Below are positions 16,873 to 26,667 of a DNA stretch of 53,368 bases, one piece after another (the first letter of the stretch is position 1; each line of letters begins with the position of its first letter). The stretch is from contig PMBV01000413.1 in assembly GCA_003153055.1 (NCBI GenBank), forward strand, positions 1 through 53,368, written 5' to 3'. A program made the translations under genes and the position numbers. The stretch is from Myxococcales bacterium. Its GTDB lineage: Bacteria; Myxococcota; Myxococcia; Myxococcales; Myxococcaceae. Under the pieces are notes generated by a model. That model had not been told where the DNA came from and made no database searches. It worked only from the letters and a program-made list of their open reading frames with translations.

Positions 16873-18213
16873 ATGACGCAGCAAACGACGGCATTCACCG
16901 GACTGGGGCTCTCGAGCAAGAGCCTCTCCGCACTGGAGGCGGCTGGGTACCAGCACCCGACGCCCATTCAGGCCCAGACGATTCCACATGCGCTGGCCGG
17001 CAAGGATGTCATCGGCTGTGCGGCGACGGGAACAGGGAAGACGGCGGCCTTCGTCTTGCCCATCGTCGAGCGGCTCAAGGGCACCAAGGGGGGCCTCAAG
17101 GCCCTGGTGCTGGCGCCGACCCGCGAGCTGGCGCTGCAGATCGGCGAGCACGCCCATCGCTTCGGAGGGCCGCACGGCGTTTCGGTGGTGACGTTGATCG
17201 GCGGGGTGGGCATGGGTCCGCAGATCGACGGCCTCAAGCGGGCGCAGCTGTGCATCGCGACGCCGGGCCGGCTCATCGACCACGCTCAGGGAGGCACGGC
17301 GATTCTGAGCCACATCGAGGTGCTGGTGCTCGACGAGGCCGATCGCATGCTGGACATGGGCTTCAAACCCCAGCTGACACGCATTCTCGCCAAGCTGCCC
17401 AAGACTCGTCAGACGCTGCTCTTCTCGGCGACGATGGCCGGCGAGGTGGCAGACTTCGCCCGGGCTCACCTGAAAGACCCGGTGCGGGTCGAGGTCGCCA
17501 AGAGCGGCACCACGGCGTCGAAGGCTACCCAGTGCTGCTACGAGGTTTCGCAGGGTGAGAAGACGGCGCTGTTGTTGTCGATCCTCGCCTCGTCGGGCGA
17601 TGACAGCACGCTGGTCTTCACCCGCACCAAGCGCCGGGCCGACAAGCTGACCAAGGCGCTGACCCGTGCCGGGCACCACGCCGAGCGAATTCACGCCGAG
17701 CGGAGCCAGGCTCAGCGCAAGCATGCCCTCGACGGCTTCAAGTCGGGCAAGTACCGCGTGCTGGTGGCCACCGACATCGCCGCTCGTGGCATCGACGTGG
17801 CTGACATCGGGCACGTGGTGAATTTCGATCTCCCTCACGTCCCCGAGGACTACGTGCATCGCATCGGGCGAACCGCGCGAGCCTCGAAGAGCGGCCACGC
17901 TTCGTCCTTCTGCGCCCCCGACGAAGCGCCCCTGCTCCGAGACATCGAGAAGCTCACCCGCGCCAGGGTTCCCCGTTCTCAGGTGCCGGTCGACGACGAG
18001 GTGTTCCAGAAGGCCGTGGCCTCCGAGCGAGAGCGCCAGGTCGACCCAGGCCCCCGGCGCTCGAGCCATGGCCAGTCGGCAAGGCCCGCCGGTCAGGCCC
18101 CCGGTCGACACGCCCGCACCCACGCCAAACCTCACCGGACCGAATCAGGGAGCGGTGGCGAGGGAGCCAAGGGCAAGGTCGTCTTCAGCGGTGGTCCGCG
18201 CCGGGGCCGCTGA
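16873..18213 (+). CDS. DEAD-box ATP-dependent RNA helicase (RhlE-like)
   Basis: The 446-residue protein has every DEAD-box motif in order: Q motif GYQHPTPIQAQTIP, ATGTGKT (motif I), PTRELA (Ia), TPGR (Ib), DEADRMLDMGF (II), FSAT (III), RILVATDIAARGIDV-like RVLVATDIAARGIDV (V) and HRIGRTAR (VI). The C-terminal 75 residues are a basic, Arg/His/Gly-rich disordered tail. Such enzymes unwind short RNA duplexes in ribosome assembly or RNA decay. The 187-base leader (16686-16872) is long and contains a small GAGTC-N6-GACTC dyad near 16797-16812; RhlE-type helicases are often cold-induced, but no such element was identified. Confidence 0.95.
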   Translation: MTQQTTAFTGLGLSSKSLSALEAAGYQHPTPIQAQTIPHALAGKDVIGCAATGTGKTAAFVLPIVERLKGTKGGLKALVLAPTRELALQIGEHAHRFGGPHGVSVVTLIGGVGMGPQIDGLKRAQLCIATPGRLIDHAQGGTAILSHIEVLVLDEADRMLDMGFKPQLTRILAKLPKTRQTLLFSATMAGEVADFARAHLKDPVRVEVAKSGTTASKATQCCYEVSQGEKTALLLSILASSGDDSTLVFTRTKRRADKLTKALTRAGHHAERIHAERSQAQRKHALDGFKSGKYRVLVATDIAARGIDVADIGHVVNFDLPHVPEDYVHRIGRTARASKSGHASSFCAPDEAPLLRDIEKLTRARVPRSQVPVDDEVFQKAVASERERQVDPGPRRSSHGQSARPAGQAPGRHARTHAKPHRTESGSGGEGAKGKVVFSGGPRRGR

Positions 18214-18337
18214 CATCGAGGGTCGAGGCAGACCCGGGATCCTCCGTTATTTGGGTCGATGAGCTCGATCCCAATTCGTCGAACTCATGAGGGCTGCAGT
18301 CTTCGCCCACCCACGTTACCGATCAACGGGGAGTGCG

Positions 18338-20377
18338 ATGAAGAACGTCCTTGTCGTCGATGACAACGCGATTGTCCGGCGACACCTCAAGGGTCTTTTG
18401 GAGCGCGACGGCTGCCTGGTCTGCGAGGCGGCCGACGGCCAGCGCGCCATGGACTTTCTCGACGGCCGCTCGTTCGACGTGATGTTCCTCGACCTGCACA
18501 TGCCCTCGATGGACGGGACCGAGGTGCTCAAGGCGCTGGCGGAGCGCAAGAAGACGGTGCCCGTGGTGCTCATCACCTCGAGCGAGTCGAGCGGGGAGAT
18601 TGTCCGGGCTTTCAAGATGGGGGCACGCGACTACCTCACCAAGCCCTTCCGCGAGCCGCTGGTGCGCCGGGCGCTCGAGAAGGTGACGGGCCTCGACTTC
18701 ACCACGATTCAACGCACCCGCACCGACCTCGCCTTGCTGGATTCCGACGAGGGGCTGGCCCAGGTGCTGCGGACCATCGCCACCGATGGCGAGGTCCACC
18801 TCGTGGAGGTCACCTCCGAGGTGCCCGAGTGTGTACAGAAGCCCCATCAGCTCGTCTTCATCGGTGGGCTCGACGGGCAGGACGGAACCAGTGACGCCGA
18901 GGCCGAGGCGCTGGCAGAAATCGTCCTCCAGCACGACCCCGGAGCGCTCCTGGTGCGCCTGGTGCCGGCGGGGACGGTGCTGCCCGAGCTGACCGTGTTT
19001 CACGCCGCCGTCCCCCGAGAGGACGAGGTGGCCATCAAGCGGGTGTGGCGGGCGGTGCGCTCCGGCGGCGCGATGGCTGCCGGGCGGCAGGTGCGGGCGC
19101 TGCACTTCGAGGGGCCTCCTGAGCTCGAGCACGCCTACTGGTGGACCCTGCGCCACTCCCTCGAGACGGCCTTCCGCACGCTCGCCGCCCGGGGCTCCAA
19201 CGTGACCTTGGACCTCTCCCTCTCCCCCGAGAACGAGGCGCAGCTCGCCGCCGTGGTCGACTGGGCGATGGAGTACGCCGAGGCCAACATGGTCGAGCTG
19301 GCGATTGTTCGTGAGCCGGTGCCGCCCGGTGGAGTGCCGCCACCTCCGCCTCCGGGGGGCGCGACTCGGGTACAAGACGCGTCGGCGCTGTCTCAGCTCA
19401 AGGAATCGACCCGCCCCGGGCTGCCGGTGTCCGACGCCCAACCGACCAAGGTGGTCACCCAGGCCACGGCGCCCACTCCAGCGCCGAGGGGCACCCCCAG
19501 ACCCTTCGCCGACGAGCCCGCCGCGCTCCCGACGCCCATCGAAATACCCGGTTTCGAGCTGGGGGCGCTCATCGGCGAAGGTGGCATGAGCCGGGTGTAC
19601 CGGGCGAAGCAGAAGAGCCTCAAGCGCGACGTCTGCGTGAAGGTGATGCGCGAGGAGGTGGCGAGCGATCCAACCCTGGCCGAGCGCTTCCACGACGAGG
19701 GGGTGGCGTTGGCGACGCTTCGACACCCCAACATCGTCAGTGTGCTCGACGTGGGCAAGAGCAGCGAGGGTCAGCTCTACATGGTGATGGAGTTCGTCGA
19801 TGGCAAGGACCTGCGAGCCGTGGCGAGCCGCCGGCTGCCGCTCGCTCGCACCATCGAGCTGGTGGCCCAGCTCCTCAGTGGGCTGTCCGAGGCTCACGCG
19901 AACGGCATCATCCACCGCGACCTGAAGCCGTCGAACGTGCTCGTCACCACGCTGAAAGACGAGACGCCGCTGGTGAAGCTGGTCGACTTCGGCATCGCCA
20001 AGCTCCTGGAGGGCGTCGGCCGTCGCCCCGGGCAGACGCGCTTCGGGACGGTCGTCGGAACCCCCGGGTACATGGCGCCCGAGCAGCTCCTCGGCATGGA
20101 CGTGACGTGCGCCACCGACCTCTACGCCGTGGGGGTCATTCTCTTCGAGCTCCTCACCGGTCGCCGGCCCTACGTCGCGCGCGACGAGTTCGAGCTCGCC
20201 CAGGCGACCATGATGACCCCGGTGCCTCGCCTCCGGGAGGTGCTCGGCCCCGAGGTGCCGGAGGCGCTCGATCAGCTCCTCAGCTCGCTCCTCGCCAAGA
20301 ACCCCAAGGCCCGACCCCAGAGCGCGGCCGAGGTGCGGGCCGCCCTGCTGGCCGTGCCCGTCCCCGCCGCCGCCTAG
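18338..20377 (+). CDS. Receiver-Ser/Thr protein kinase fusion
   Basis: From ATG 18338 (GGGGAG five bases upstream) the 679-residue protein has a CheY-like receiver at 1-120 with VVDD, phospho-acceptor Asp 52 in FLDLHMPS and Lys 102 in TKPF. A central region (about 120-345) of unknown fold follows, then a Pro-rich linker (PPPPPPGG) and an eukaryotic-type kinase (about 405-670). The kinase has the glycine loop LIGEGGMSRVY, catalytic loop IIHRDLKPSNVL, VDFGIAK and GTPGYMAPEQ. No membrane helix is seen, so it is cytoplasmic. The design suggests that aspartyl phosphorylation switches a Ser/Thr kinase. No cognate histidine kinase is adjacent. Confidence 0.9.
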   Translation: MKNVLVVDDNAIVRRHLKGLLERDGCLVCEAADGQRAMDFLDGRSFDVMFLDLHMPSMDGTEVLKALAERKKTVPVVLITSSESSGEIVRAFKMGARDYLTKPFREPLVRRALEKVTGLDFTTIQRTRTDLALLDSDEGLAQVLRTIATDGEVHLVEVTSEVPECVQKPHQLVFIGGLDGQDGTSDAEAEALAEIVLQHDPGALLVRLVPAGTVLPELTVFHAAVPREDEVAIKRVWRAVRSGGAMAAGRQVRALHFEGPPELEHAYWWTLRHSLETAFRTLAARGSNVTLDLSLSPENEAQLAAVVDWAMEYAEANMVELAIVREPVPPGGVPPPPPPGGATRVQDASALSQLKESTRPGLPVSDAQPTKVVTQATAPTPAPRGTPRPFADEPAALPTPIEIPGFELGALIGEGGMSRVYRAKQKSLKRDVCVKVMREEVASDPTLAERFHDEGVALATLRHPNIVSVLDVGKSSEGQLYMVMEFVDGKDLRAVASRRLPLARTIELVAQLLSGLSEAHANGIIHRDLKPSNVLVTTLKDETPLVKLVDFGIAKLLEGVGRRPGQTRFGTVVGTPGYMAPEQLLGMDVTCATDLYAVGVILFELLTGRRPYVARDEFELAQATMMTPVPRLREVLGPEVPEALDQLLSSLLAKNPKARPQSAAEVRAALLAVPVPAAA

Positions 20378-20384
20378 CCTACGC

Positions 20385-22016
20385 CTAGCGGGCCCGGCGC
20401 TGGCGGTAGCGGCGCACCAAGGCGTTGGTGGACGAGTCGTGGCTCAAGGTGGGCTCGGCGGGAGAGAGCAGGTCCTCGCCGATGCGCTTCGCCAGCACCT
20501 TGCCCAGCTCGACGCCCCACTGGTCGAAGGCGTTGAGGTCCCACAGCGTTGCCTGGGTGAAGGTCTGGTGCTCGTAGAGGGCCACCAACTGCCCCAGCAC
20601 CGAAGGGGTGAGCTCGTCGGCCAACAGCGTGGTGCTCGGCCGGTTGCCGGAGAAGACGCGGTGGGGCACCAGCCACTCGGGGACCTTCTCGGCGCGCACC
20701 TCGTCGGCCGTCTTCCCGAAGGCCAGCGCCGCGCCCTGGGCGAAGACGTTGGCCATGAGCAGGTCGTGGTGCCGGCCCATGGGGTTGTGGCTCCGCGAGA
20801 AGGCGATGAAGTCGCAGGGGACGAGCCGGGTGCCCTGGTGAATGAGCTGGTAGAACGAGTGCTGGCCGTTGGTGCCTGGCTCGCCCCAGTAGATGGGGGC
20901 GCTGTCGCAGGTGAGCGGCGCTCCGCTGAGGGAGACGGATTTGCCGTTGGACTCCATGGTGAGTTGCTGGAGGTAGGCGGGGAAGCGCTTCAAGTATTGA
21001 TCGTACGGCAGCACCGCCACGCTCTGGGCGCCGAGGAAGTTGTTGTTCCACAGGCCGATGAGGCCGAGGAGCACCGGCAGGTTCTTCTCGAAGGGCGCGG
21101 TGCGGAAGTGCACGTCCATCGCGTGGAAGCCCGCCAACAGCTGTCTGAAGCCCTCGGGGCCGACGGCGAGCATGGTCGACAGGCCGATGGCCGAGTCCAT
21201 CGAGTACCTCCCGCCAACCCAGTCCCAGAAGCCGAACATGTTGGCCGGATCGATGCCGAAGGCCGACACTTCCTTCTCGTTGGTCGACAGGGCGACGAAG
21301 TGCTTCGCCACGGCCCGGTCGTCCTTCAGGTGGGCGAGGAGCCACTGGCGCGCCGAGGTGGCGTTCTCCATGGTCTCCTGCGTGGTGAAGGTCTTCGAGG
21401 CGACGATGAAGAGGGTGGTGGCGGGGTCGAGATCTCGCGTGGCCTCGGCGAGGTCCGTGCCGTCGACGTTGGATACGAAGCGGAAACCGATGTCCCGGGT
21501 CGAGACGTGGCGGAGCGCCTCGTAGGTCATGGCCGGGCCGAGGTCCGAGCCGCCGATGCCGATGTTGACGACGTGGCGAATGCGCAGGCCTGTCTGGCCT
21601 CTCCAGGCCCCGGAGCGCACGGTGGTGGCGAAGGTGGCCATGCGCTCCAGCACTTCGTGCACCTGGGGCACGACGTTCTTCCCGTCGACCTCGATGACGG
21701 CGCCTTTGGGCGCGCGGAGGGCCACGTGCAGCACGGAGCGGTGCTCGGTGGTGTTGATGGGGGCGCCCGTGAACATCGCCTCGAGTCGCTCCTTGAGGCC
21801 CCGCTCGTTGGCCAGCGCCACCAAGAGGCGGAGCGTCTCTTCGGTGACCCGCTGCTTGGAGAAGTCAGCGAAGAGGTCTCCGGCGGAGAGGCTCAGCTTC
21901 TCGGCTCGGGTTGGGTCTTGGGCGAAGAGGTCCCGGAGATGCGCCGCGCCGAGGTTCCGATGGTGGGCTTCGAGGGCCTTCCATCCCGCCAGTTGCGTCA
22001 CAGGGGTCGAGCTCAT
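20385..22016 (-). CDS. pgi: Glucose-6-phosphate isomerase
   Basis: The 543-residue protein matches bacterial/eukaryotic-size Pgi. It has [12 protein letters not shown], the [17 protein letters not shown] signature, and [18 protein letters not shown], which carries the catalytic Glu and the His used in ring opening. The enzyme interconverts glucose-6-phosphate and fructose-6-phosphate in glycolysis and gluconeogenesis. The gene lies 7 bases from, and convergent with, the receiver-kinase gene. No paralogue or unusual feature was seen. Confidence 0.98.
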   Translation of the reverse strand: MSSTPVTQLAGWKALEAHHRNLGAAHLRDLFAQDPTRAEKLSLSAGDLFADFSKQRVTEETLRLLVALANERGLKERLEAMFTGAPINTTEHRSVLHVALRAPKGAVIEVDGKNVVPQVHEVLERMATFATTVRSGAWRGQTGLRIRHVVNIGIGGSDLGPAMTYEALRHVSTRDIGFRFVSNVDGTDLAEATRDLDPATTLFIVASKTFTTQETMENATSARQWLLAHLKDDRAVAKHFVALSTNEKEVSAFGIDPANMFGFWDWVGGRYSMDSAIGLSTMLAVGPEGFRQLLAGFHAMDVHFRTAPFEKNLPVLLGLIGLWNNNFLGAQSVAVLPYDQYLKRFPAYLQQLTMESNGKSVSLSGAPLTCDSAPIYWGEPGTNGQHSFYQLIHQGTRLVPCDFIAFSRSHNPMGRHHDLLMANVFAQGAALAFGKTADEVRAEKVPEWLVPHRVFSGNRPSTTLLADELTPSVLGQLVALYEHQTFTQATLWDLNAFDQWGVELGKVLAKRIGEDLLSPAEPTLSHDSSTNALVRRYRQRRAR

Positions 22017-22143
22017 GGCTGACTTCTTAACGCGCCCGGGTGGCCCGTGGAGTTGCGGAGCGTCAAACCGTCACGCTCGCGCGCCGCGGGGCCATCGCTT
22101 TTCCCTGGCCGACGGGAGCATCATGCACCAGGAGGTAAGGGTC

Positions 22144-22563
22144 GTGACGATTCGTTGGCAGCCGGAGTTCACGGTTTTCGACGGCGAGCTCGATGCGCAC
22201 CACCGGCAGCTCATTCGGTACATCCAGGTGTTGGATGACCCCGAGAATCGCCGCCGAGCGGACCCCGAGTTCCTCAAGATGATTGTCGAGGGGTTGGTCT
22301 CGTACACGGTGTTCCACTTCGAGGCCGAGGAGCGAATGATGAGGGACGCGGGCTTCCCTGGTCGGGAGGCGCACCGGCTGGAGCACCAAGACTTCGAGAA
22401 GGACGCGCTCCTATTCAAGGACTGCTTCGGTCGAGGGAGTCAGCGGTTCGAGCGCATCGTGCTCAGCTACCTGAAGGACTGGCTCCGCTCGCACATTCTC
22501 ACCGCCGATCGAGAATTCGGAGTGTGGCTCACGGTGGAGCGTCAGCGGGGCTCGACAGGCTGA
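22144..22563 (+). CDS. Bacteriohemerythrin
   Basis: GTG 22144 follows AGGAGG by eight bases, so it is preferred to the ATG at 22123. The 139-residue product has the hemerythrin iron ligands: DAHHRQLI (helix 1 His), FHFEAEERMM (His and Glu) and HRLEHQDFEKD (His). The C-terminal SHILTADREFG carries the last His and Asp. Such proteins bind oxygen at a di-iron site and are thought to store or deliver oxygen. It diverges from pgi and its end overlaps the convergent exported coiled-coil gene by 22 bases. Confidence 0.9.
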   Translation: MTIRWQPEFTVFDGELDAHHRQLIRYIQVLDDPENRRRADPEFLKMIVEGLVSYTVFHFEAEERMMRDAGFPGREAHRLEHQDFEKDALLFKDCFGRGSQRFERIVLSYLKDWLRSHILTADREFGVWLTVERQRGSTG

Positions 22564-23621
22564 CCGGCGTCCACAGGGTGGGCGAGGTGGGCCGAACGGG
22601 CCTCGAGGGCGGTGGCCTCGCGACCCAGAGACTCGGCGAGGGTCTTCAGCTTGGTGCGCTCCTGCTCGAGTCGACCGACGTCGTCACGGTCGAGGTCCAA
22701 GGGGCGAGCGCGCTCCACTTCGGGCCGGGAATCGGAGCTGCCCACGGACCGCTGGTTGGTGGAGCTCGAGTCAAGGCTCGCGGATGCCGAGGCGCCGCCG
22801 TAATGGGAGCCGTTGGCCACGTCTTGGTATACGGGGGTCGGGAGGCCACGTGAGTCGCCTGGCAACGCGGTGTTGTTCGCAGTGGGGTCGGCGGAGCTCG
22901 TCGCCTCTATGGTGCGGCGCTCGACGCGCAGTCGGCGATCCTGGTCGTCGAACATCGCCTCTTCGTCGAGGAAGTGCCTGAACCTCAGCTCGAGCTCGGC
23001 CTCTTGGTGCCGCTCGGCGATGCGCACCTCGAGGCCCTTGAGCTCCTTGGCCACTTTTTCCTGATTGTCGCGGAGGAGGTCCGCTTGCTCCAGGAGCTCC
23101 TCGGGGTCGTCAGACGGCCTCAGTGCCTCGAGGGCCGGCAGCTTCGCCGAGGGCAGCCCCGCCCGCGCCGTCTCGCGCTCGAGCCGCAGCGCCCGCAGGC
23201 GACCGATGATGGCACGCCTGGCCTGGCGCTCACTCTGGCGATCGAACTCAGCCCTCAGGCGGGTCAGCTCACCGGAGAGGGCGTCGACGAGGGCGATTGA
23301 GGCGCCTTCGAGCTCCGCCTGGCGCGCCGCGGCCGCCCGGGCGAGCTCGGTGAGCGCGGTGGAGAGCTCCTGGGACTTCTTCAGGGAGGCATCGAGCTCC
23401 GAACCCCGGAGCAGCCGGCCCTTGGTCTTGGCCTTGAGGCCTTCGATGCGCTTCGACAGCACCGAGAGCTCGGAACGCCGAGCGAGCTGTTCAACCTTTA
23501 CCCGATTGAGCTCGGCCTGACCCTCGCGCGTAGCCTGGCGCAGCGCCTCCAATGAGGGGGCTGCCGATGCCGGCGCACCGAGGAGCAGGACGAGGCAGAA
23601 GGTGGCGGGGCGGAGCAGCAT
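22542..23621 (-). CDS. Exported coiled-coil protein
   Basis: Starting at ATG 23621, the 359-residue protein has a clear signal peptide (MLLRPATFCLVLLLGAPASA). A long Glu/Arg/Leu-rich region from about 25 to 230 has heptad character, consistent with a coiled coil. A low-complexity Ser/Thr/Asn region (about 240-300) leads to a final short coiled coil. It is probably periplasmic or cell-surface. No domain was recognised. The frame continues upstream to 24740, but that part is the antisense of truB and is excluded. Confidence 0.7.
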   Translation of the reverse strand: MLLRPATFCLVLLLGAPASAAPSLEALRQATREGQAELNRVKVEQLARRSELSVLSKRIEGLKAKTKGRLLRGSELDASLKKSQELSTALTELARAAAARQAELEGASIALVDALSGELTRLRAEFDRQSERQARRAIIGRLRALRLERETARAGLPSAKLPALEALRPSDDPEELLEQADLLRDNQEKVAKELKGLEVRIAERHQEAELELRFRHFLDEEAMFDDQDRRLRVERRTIEATSSADPTANNTALPGDSRGLPTPVYQDVANGSHYGGASASASLDSSSTNQRSVGSSDSRPEVERARPLDLDRDDVGRLEQERTKLKTLAESLGREATALEARSAHLAHPVDAGQPVEPR

Positions 23622-23718
23622 GGCTCTTGGACGAGAGGGAGCAAGCAGGGTGCCAGAAACCAGCCCGGGAAGCACCGAGACTCCGCGTGGTTGGGGGCCC
23701 CGAACGGTTGGACGGTCG

Positions 23719-23747
23719 CGAAAAACTCTGCCCGACACAGTTTTTCG
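23719..23747. promoter_or_regulatory. AT-rich dyad between divergent genes
   Basis: CGAAAAACT (23719-23727) pairs with AGTTTTTCG (23739-23747) around an 11-base centre. It lies in the gap between the divergent starts at 23621 and 23781. A 9-bp AT-rich inverted repeat in high-GC DNA at this position is a good candidate operator controlling both promoters. Confidence 0.45.
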
Positions 23748-23780
23748 AGGCACGGCGGGGCTGTGAGTGAAGATGGGGGC

Positions 23781-24653
23781 ATGAAGAGGCCTCCTTCCGC
23801 GCTGTGGCTGGCCTTCAAGCCTGTGGGCCAGACCAGCTTCGAGGTGATGAAGGCCCTCAAGCAGCCGCTCGAAGGGCCGTGGCGTCTCGCCGTCGTGCAT
23901 GGAGGTGTGCTGGACCCGTTTGCCAGCGGTCTGCTGGTGGTGCTCGTCGGAGCGGCGACGCGACTGTTCGAGCGGTTGCACGAGGTCCCCAAGCGGTACA
24001 TCGCACAGGTGCAGTGGGGCGTCGAGACGGACACCGGTGACGCCGCGGGCCAGGTGACGTGGGAGACGGGGCAGGTGCCCGATGCCGATGCGCTCGAGGT
24101 CGCGACCGCGCCGTTTCTCGGGTGGACCGAGCAGGTACCTCCGGCGACCAGCAACAAACGCGTCGATGGTGAACGGGCGTACGTGAAGGCGCATCGAGGT
24201 GAGGTGGTGGTGCTGCCTGCCTCGAGGGTGTACCTCCACCGTGCCAGGTGGAGCCCCGGGCCCACGGTGAGCCAGTCGCGAGTCGAGCTGGTCTGCCGGG
24301 GTGGGTTCTTCGTGCGGAGCGTCGTGCGGGACCTCGGAAGGGCACTGGGCGTCGGTGCTCATGTGGTGGGCCTGGAGCGGACCCACATCGGGCCGTGGGC
24401 GTGCCCGCGAGGTGCGCTCGAGGAGTTGCGCGGGCCCGAGGTGCTTCCCTGGCTGCCGCGGCGCTCGCTCAGCGATGAGGAGTGGGGCGCGGTGCGGCGA
24501 GGCGAGGCGCTGCGTCCAGGTCGGAGCGAGCCCTCGGCGTGGACGCTGCCCGAGGGGTTTCCGGAGGTCATCGGAACCCGGCTGGTGCACCGAGGAAAAC
24601 TGGTCGCGGTCGAGGGCCCGGGCGGAAGGGTGGTGCTTCCCGGCGGGGTGTGA
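23781..24653 (+). CDS. truB: tRNA pseudouridine-55 synthase TruB
   Basis: The 290-residue product has the TruB N-terminus AFKPVGQTSF, the catalytic segment HGGVLDPFASGLLVV with Asp 45, and SNKRVDGERAYVKAHRG of the active site. A C-terminal RNA-binding-like segment ends RLVHRGKLVAVEG, of the PUA type. It converts U55 to pseudouridine in the tRNA T loop. The motif HGGVLDP departs from the usual HTGTLDP. In most bacteria truB sits in the nusA-infB-rbfA cluster; here it stands alone beside the exported coiled-coil gene, so a second copy elsewhere is possible. Confidence 0.88.
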   Translation: MKRPPSALWLAFKPVGQTSFEVMKALKQPLEGPWRLAVVHGGVLDPFASGLLVVLVGAATRLFERLHEVPKRYIAQVQWGVETDTGDAAGQVTWETGQVPDADALEVATAPFLGWTEQVPPATSNKRVDGERAYVKAHRGEVVVLPASRVYLHRARWSPGPTVSQSRVELVCRGGFFVRSVVRDLGRALGVGAHVVGLERTHIGPWACPRGALEELRGPEVLPWLPRRSLSDEEWGAVRRGEALRPGRSEPSAWTLPEGFPEVIGTRLVHRGKLVAVEGPGGRVVLPGGV

Positions 24654-24729
24654 TGGGGGATTTTTTCGGGGGGTATTCTGGGGCCTACTCAGGCGACAAG
24701 GCGCTGGGGGTGGGCATGGGCTCGGCTGT

Positions 24730-25339
24730 GCCTGAGGCACCGCTCATCCGCAGTGGACCGGATCTTGGTATGGGCGTTTCGTTCGCCCACTCCCCCCTGC
24801 CCCTCCCCCGCCGGGTGAGGGGGGCCCGCTCTCAGGGCCGCGGGGCCCTCGGACGACCGCACAGCACCAGGTCGCCTCCTGGGTGGCTCAACGTTGGAGT
24901 GGCGTGGCGGCTCGTTCGGGCCTCCACCACCGCTGTCGTTCACTCTGAGCCTTGAGCTTCAGGGTTCAGGCAATGCCCTCATTCTTGGGCCCTCTGCCGG
25001 CCAACGTCGTGGTTGCACTCCAGTTCCGCGCGGCTCAGGCAGCTCGCTGCTCGGAGCCCACGAGTGTCCTTGACCAGCAGAGGGTCGAAGGCCGAGGGCC
25101 TTGCCGGAACCCTGAAGCTCTCAAGTCAGTGTCAATGAGTGCGGTGGTGGAGGCCCCAGCGAGCCGCCACGCCCATCCAACGTTGAGCCACCCAAGAGGG
25201 AGTCATTCGCCCGTGGGGTCGTCCGGGGCCCCGCGGCCCTGAGAGCGGGACCCCCCTCGCCGGGGCGAGGGGTCAGGGGGAGTGGCGGCCGTCCGCCCGG
25301 ACAAAGAAACGGCCGCTGCGGACATGAGGTGCCTCAGGC
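24730..25339. repeat. Imperfect palindrome of about 610 bp
   Basis: The interval 24654-25388 between convergent truB and purT holds no credible gene, but its two halves are reverse complements with scattered mismatches and small gaps around an axis near 25037. Matching blocks include 24831-24847 with 25227-25243 (17 bp perfect) and 24880-24898 with 25176-25194 (19 bp perfect). The outer ends, 24730-24741 and 25328-25339 (GCCTGAGGCACC and its complement), match perfectly. The centre, about 25001-25071, is only weakly self-complementary. It could be a fold-back element, a head-to-head repeat pair or a long bidirectional terminator. Confidence 0.8.
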
Positions 25340-25388
25340 TCCCTGTCGGCAACCAGGCCCAGCCAATCCCTCCCAATCCCTCCCCGTT

Positions 25389-26585
25389 TTACGGCCCGAC
25401 GGGCTTCACTTTGCTCGCTGCCAGCTTCGCCCGAGCCCTCGCTTCATCGGTGTCACGCCCCGCGGCCAGCGCCACTCCCATGCGCCGGCGCACGAAGGAC
25501 TCTGGCTTGCCGAAGAGCCGCAGGTCCGTCTGAGGCACTTTCAGGGCCTCGTCGACCTCGGCGAACGAAATTCCCTTCGCCTCCAGCTGTCCGTAGATGA
25601 CCGCGCTCGCCCCAGGTTCCCTCATCGAGGTGTCGACCGGCAGGCCGAGAATGGCCCGCGCGTGGAGCTCGAACTCGCTCTGCTTCTGAGTCATCATCGT
25701 CACCATGCCCGTGTCGTGGGGCCGAGGGCTCACCTCGCTGAACCACACCATGTCTCCCGCGACGAACAGCTCCACCCCGAAGATGCCCAGCCCACCCAGC
25801 TCGTCGGTCACCTTCTTTGCAATCTCCCGGGTGCGCTCCAGCGCCACCTTCGACATCGGCTGCGGCTGCCAGCTCTCGACGTAGTCTCCCTTCACCTGCA
25901 CGTGCCCCACCGGCTCGCAGAAGTGCGTGCCGTCGGCCGCTCGTACCGTGAGCTGGGTGATTTCGTAGTCGAACTTGATGAATCCCTCGACGATGACCCG
26001 ACCCTGGTTCACCCGCGAGCCGCTCGCCGCGTAGCTCCAGGCCGCCTCCACGTCCTCCGGGCGGTCGACCTTCGATTGCCCCTTGCCCGATGACGACATC
26101 ACCGGCTTGATGATGCAGGGGTAGCCGATGCCGCCGTCGATGGCCTGCTTGAGCTCCTCGAGGCTGTCGGCGAAACGGTACGGCGACGTCGGCAACCCCA
26201 GGGTCTCCGCCGCCAGCCGCCGAATGCCTTCACGGTTCATCGTGAGCTGCGCCGCCCGCGCGGTGGGAATCACCCGCGCCACCCCTTCCTTCTCGAGCTC
26301 CACCAGCGTCCCCGTGGCGATGGCTTCGATCTCCGGCACCACCAGGTGCGGGCGCTCCTTCTCGATGAGCGCTCTGAGCGCCGCGCCGTCGGCCATGTTG
26401 ATGACGTACGACCGATGCGCCACCTGGTGCCCCGGAGCGTCGGGGTACCGGTCCACCGCGATGGTCTCCACCCCCAGTCGCTGGAGCGCGATGAGGACTT
26501 CCTTGCCCAGCTCTCCTGCCCCCAGCAGCATCACCCGCGTGCCGGAGGGAGAGAGGGGCGTTCCGATGGTGACGTGCGTGCTCAT
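25389..26585 (-). CDS. purT: Formate-dependent GAR transformylase PurT
   Basis: The 398-residue ATP-grasp enzyme catalyses formylation of glycinamide ribonucleotide with formate and ATP in purine synthesis. Visible features are [12 protein letters not shown] (phosphate loop), the central [17 protein letters not shown] (ATP-grasp lysine loop) and the C-terminal [14 protein letters not shown] that binds metal and substrate. The start ATG 26585 matches the usual N-terminus; upstream sequence in the frame is not related. It is convergent with truB across the long palindrome. No adjacent purine genes are present. Confidence 0.95.
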   Translation of the reverse strand: MSTHVTIGTPLSPSGTRVMLLGAGELGKEVLIALQRLGVETIAVDRYPDAPGHQVAHRSYVINMADGAALRALIEKERPHLVVPEIEAIATGTLVELEKEGVARVIPTARAAQLTMNREGIRRLAAETLGLPTSPYRFADSLEELKQAIDGGIGYPCIIKPVMSSSGKGQSKVDRPEDVEAAWSYAASGSRVNQGRVIVEGFIKFDYEITQLTVRAADGTHFCEPVGHVQVKGDYVESWQPQPMSKVALERTREIAKKVTDELGGLGIFGVELFVAGDMVWFSEVSPRPHDTGMVTMMTQKQSEFELHARAILGLPVDTSMREPGASAVIYGQLEAKGISFAEVDEALKVPQTDLRLFGKPESFVRRRMGVALAAGRDTDEARARAKLAASKVKPVGP

Positions 26586-26667
26586 GTGAACTCGTCCTGT
26601 GGCTGAGTGGGCCCGGCAGCTTGCCGCAAAGCACGCGTGCCGTCTCGCTCTCAAAACGAGGGTGCTG

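Noticed and set aside
20439..22022. 527-codon plus-strand frame antisense to pgi
   Set aside because: Strong pgi motifs are in the opposite strand. The antisense frame is a high-GC shadow.
23622..24740. N-terminal half of the long minus-strand frame 22542-24740
   Set aside because: It is antisense to truB. A good signal peptide begins at 23621, which marks the real start.
24952..25242. Small plus-strand open frames inside the long palindrome
   Set aside because: They lie within repeated, self-complementary DNA and have no ribosome-binding site or conserved motif.
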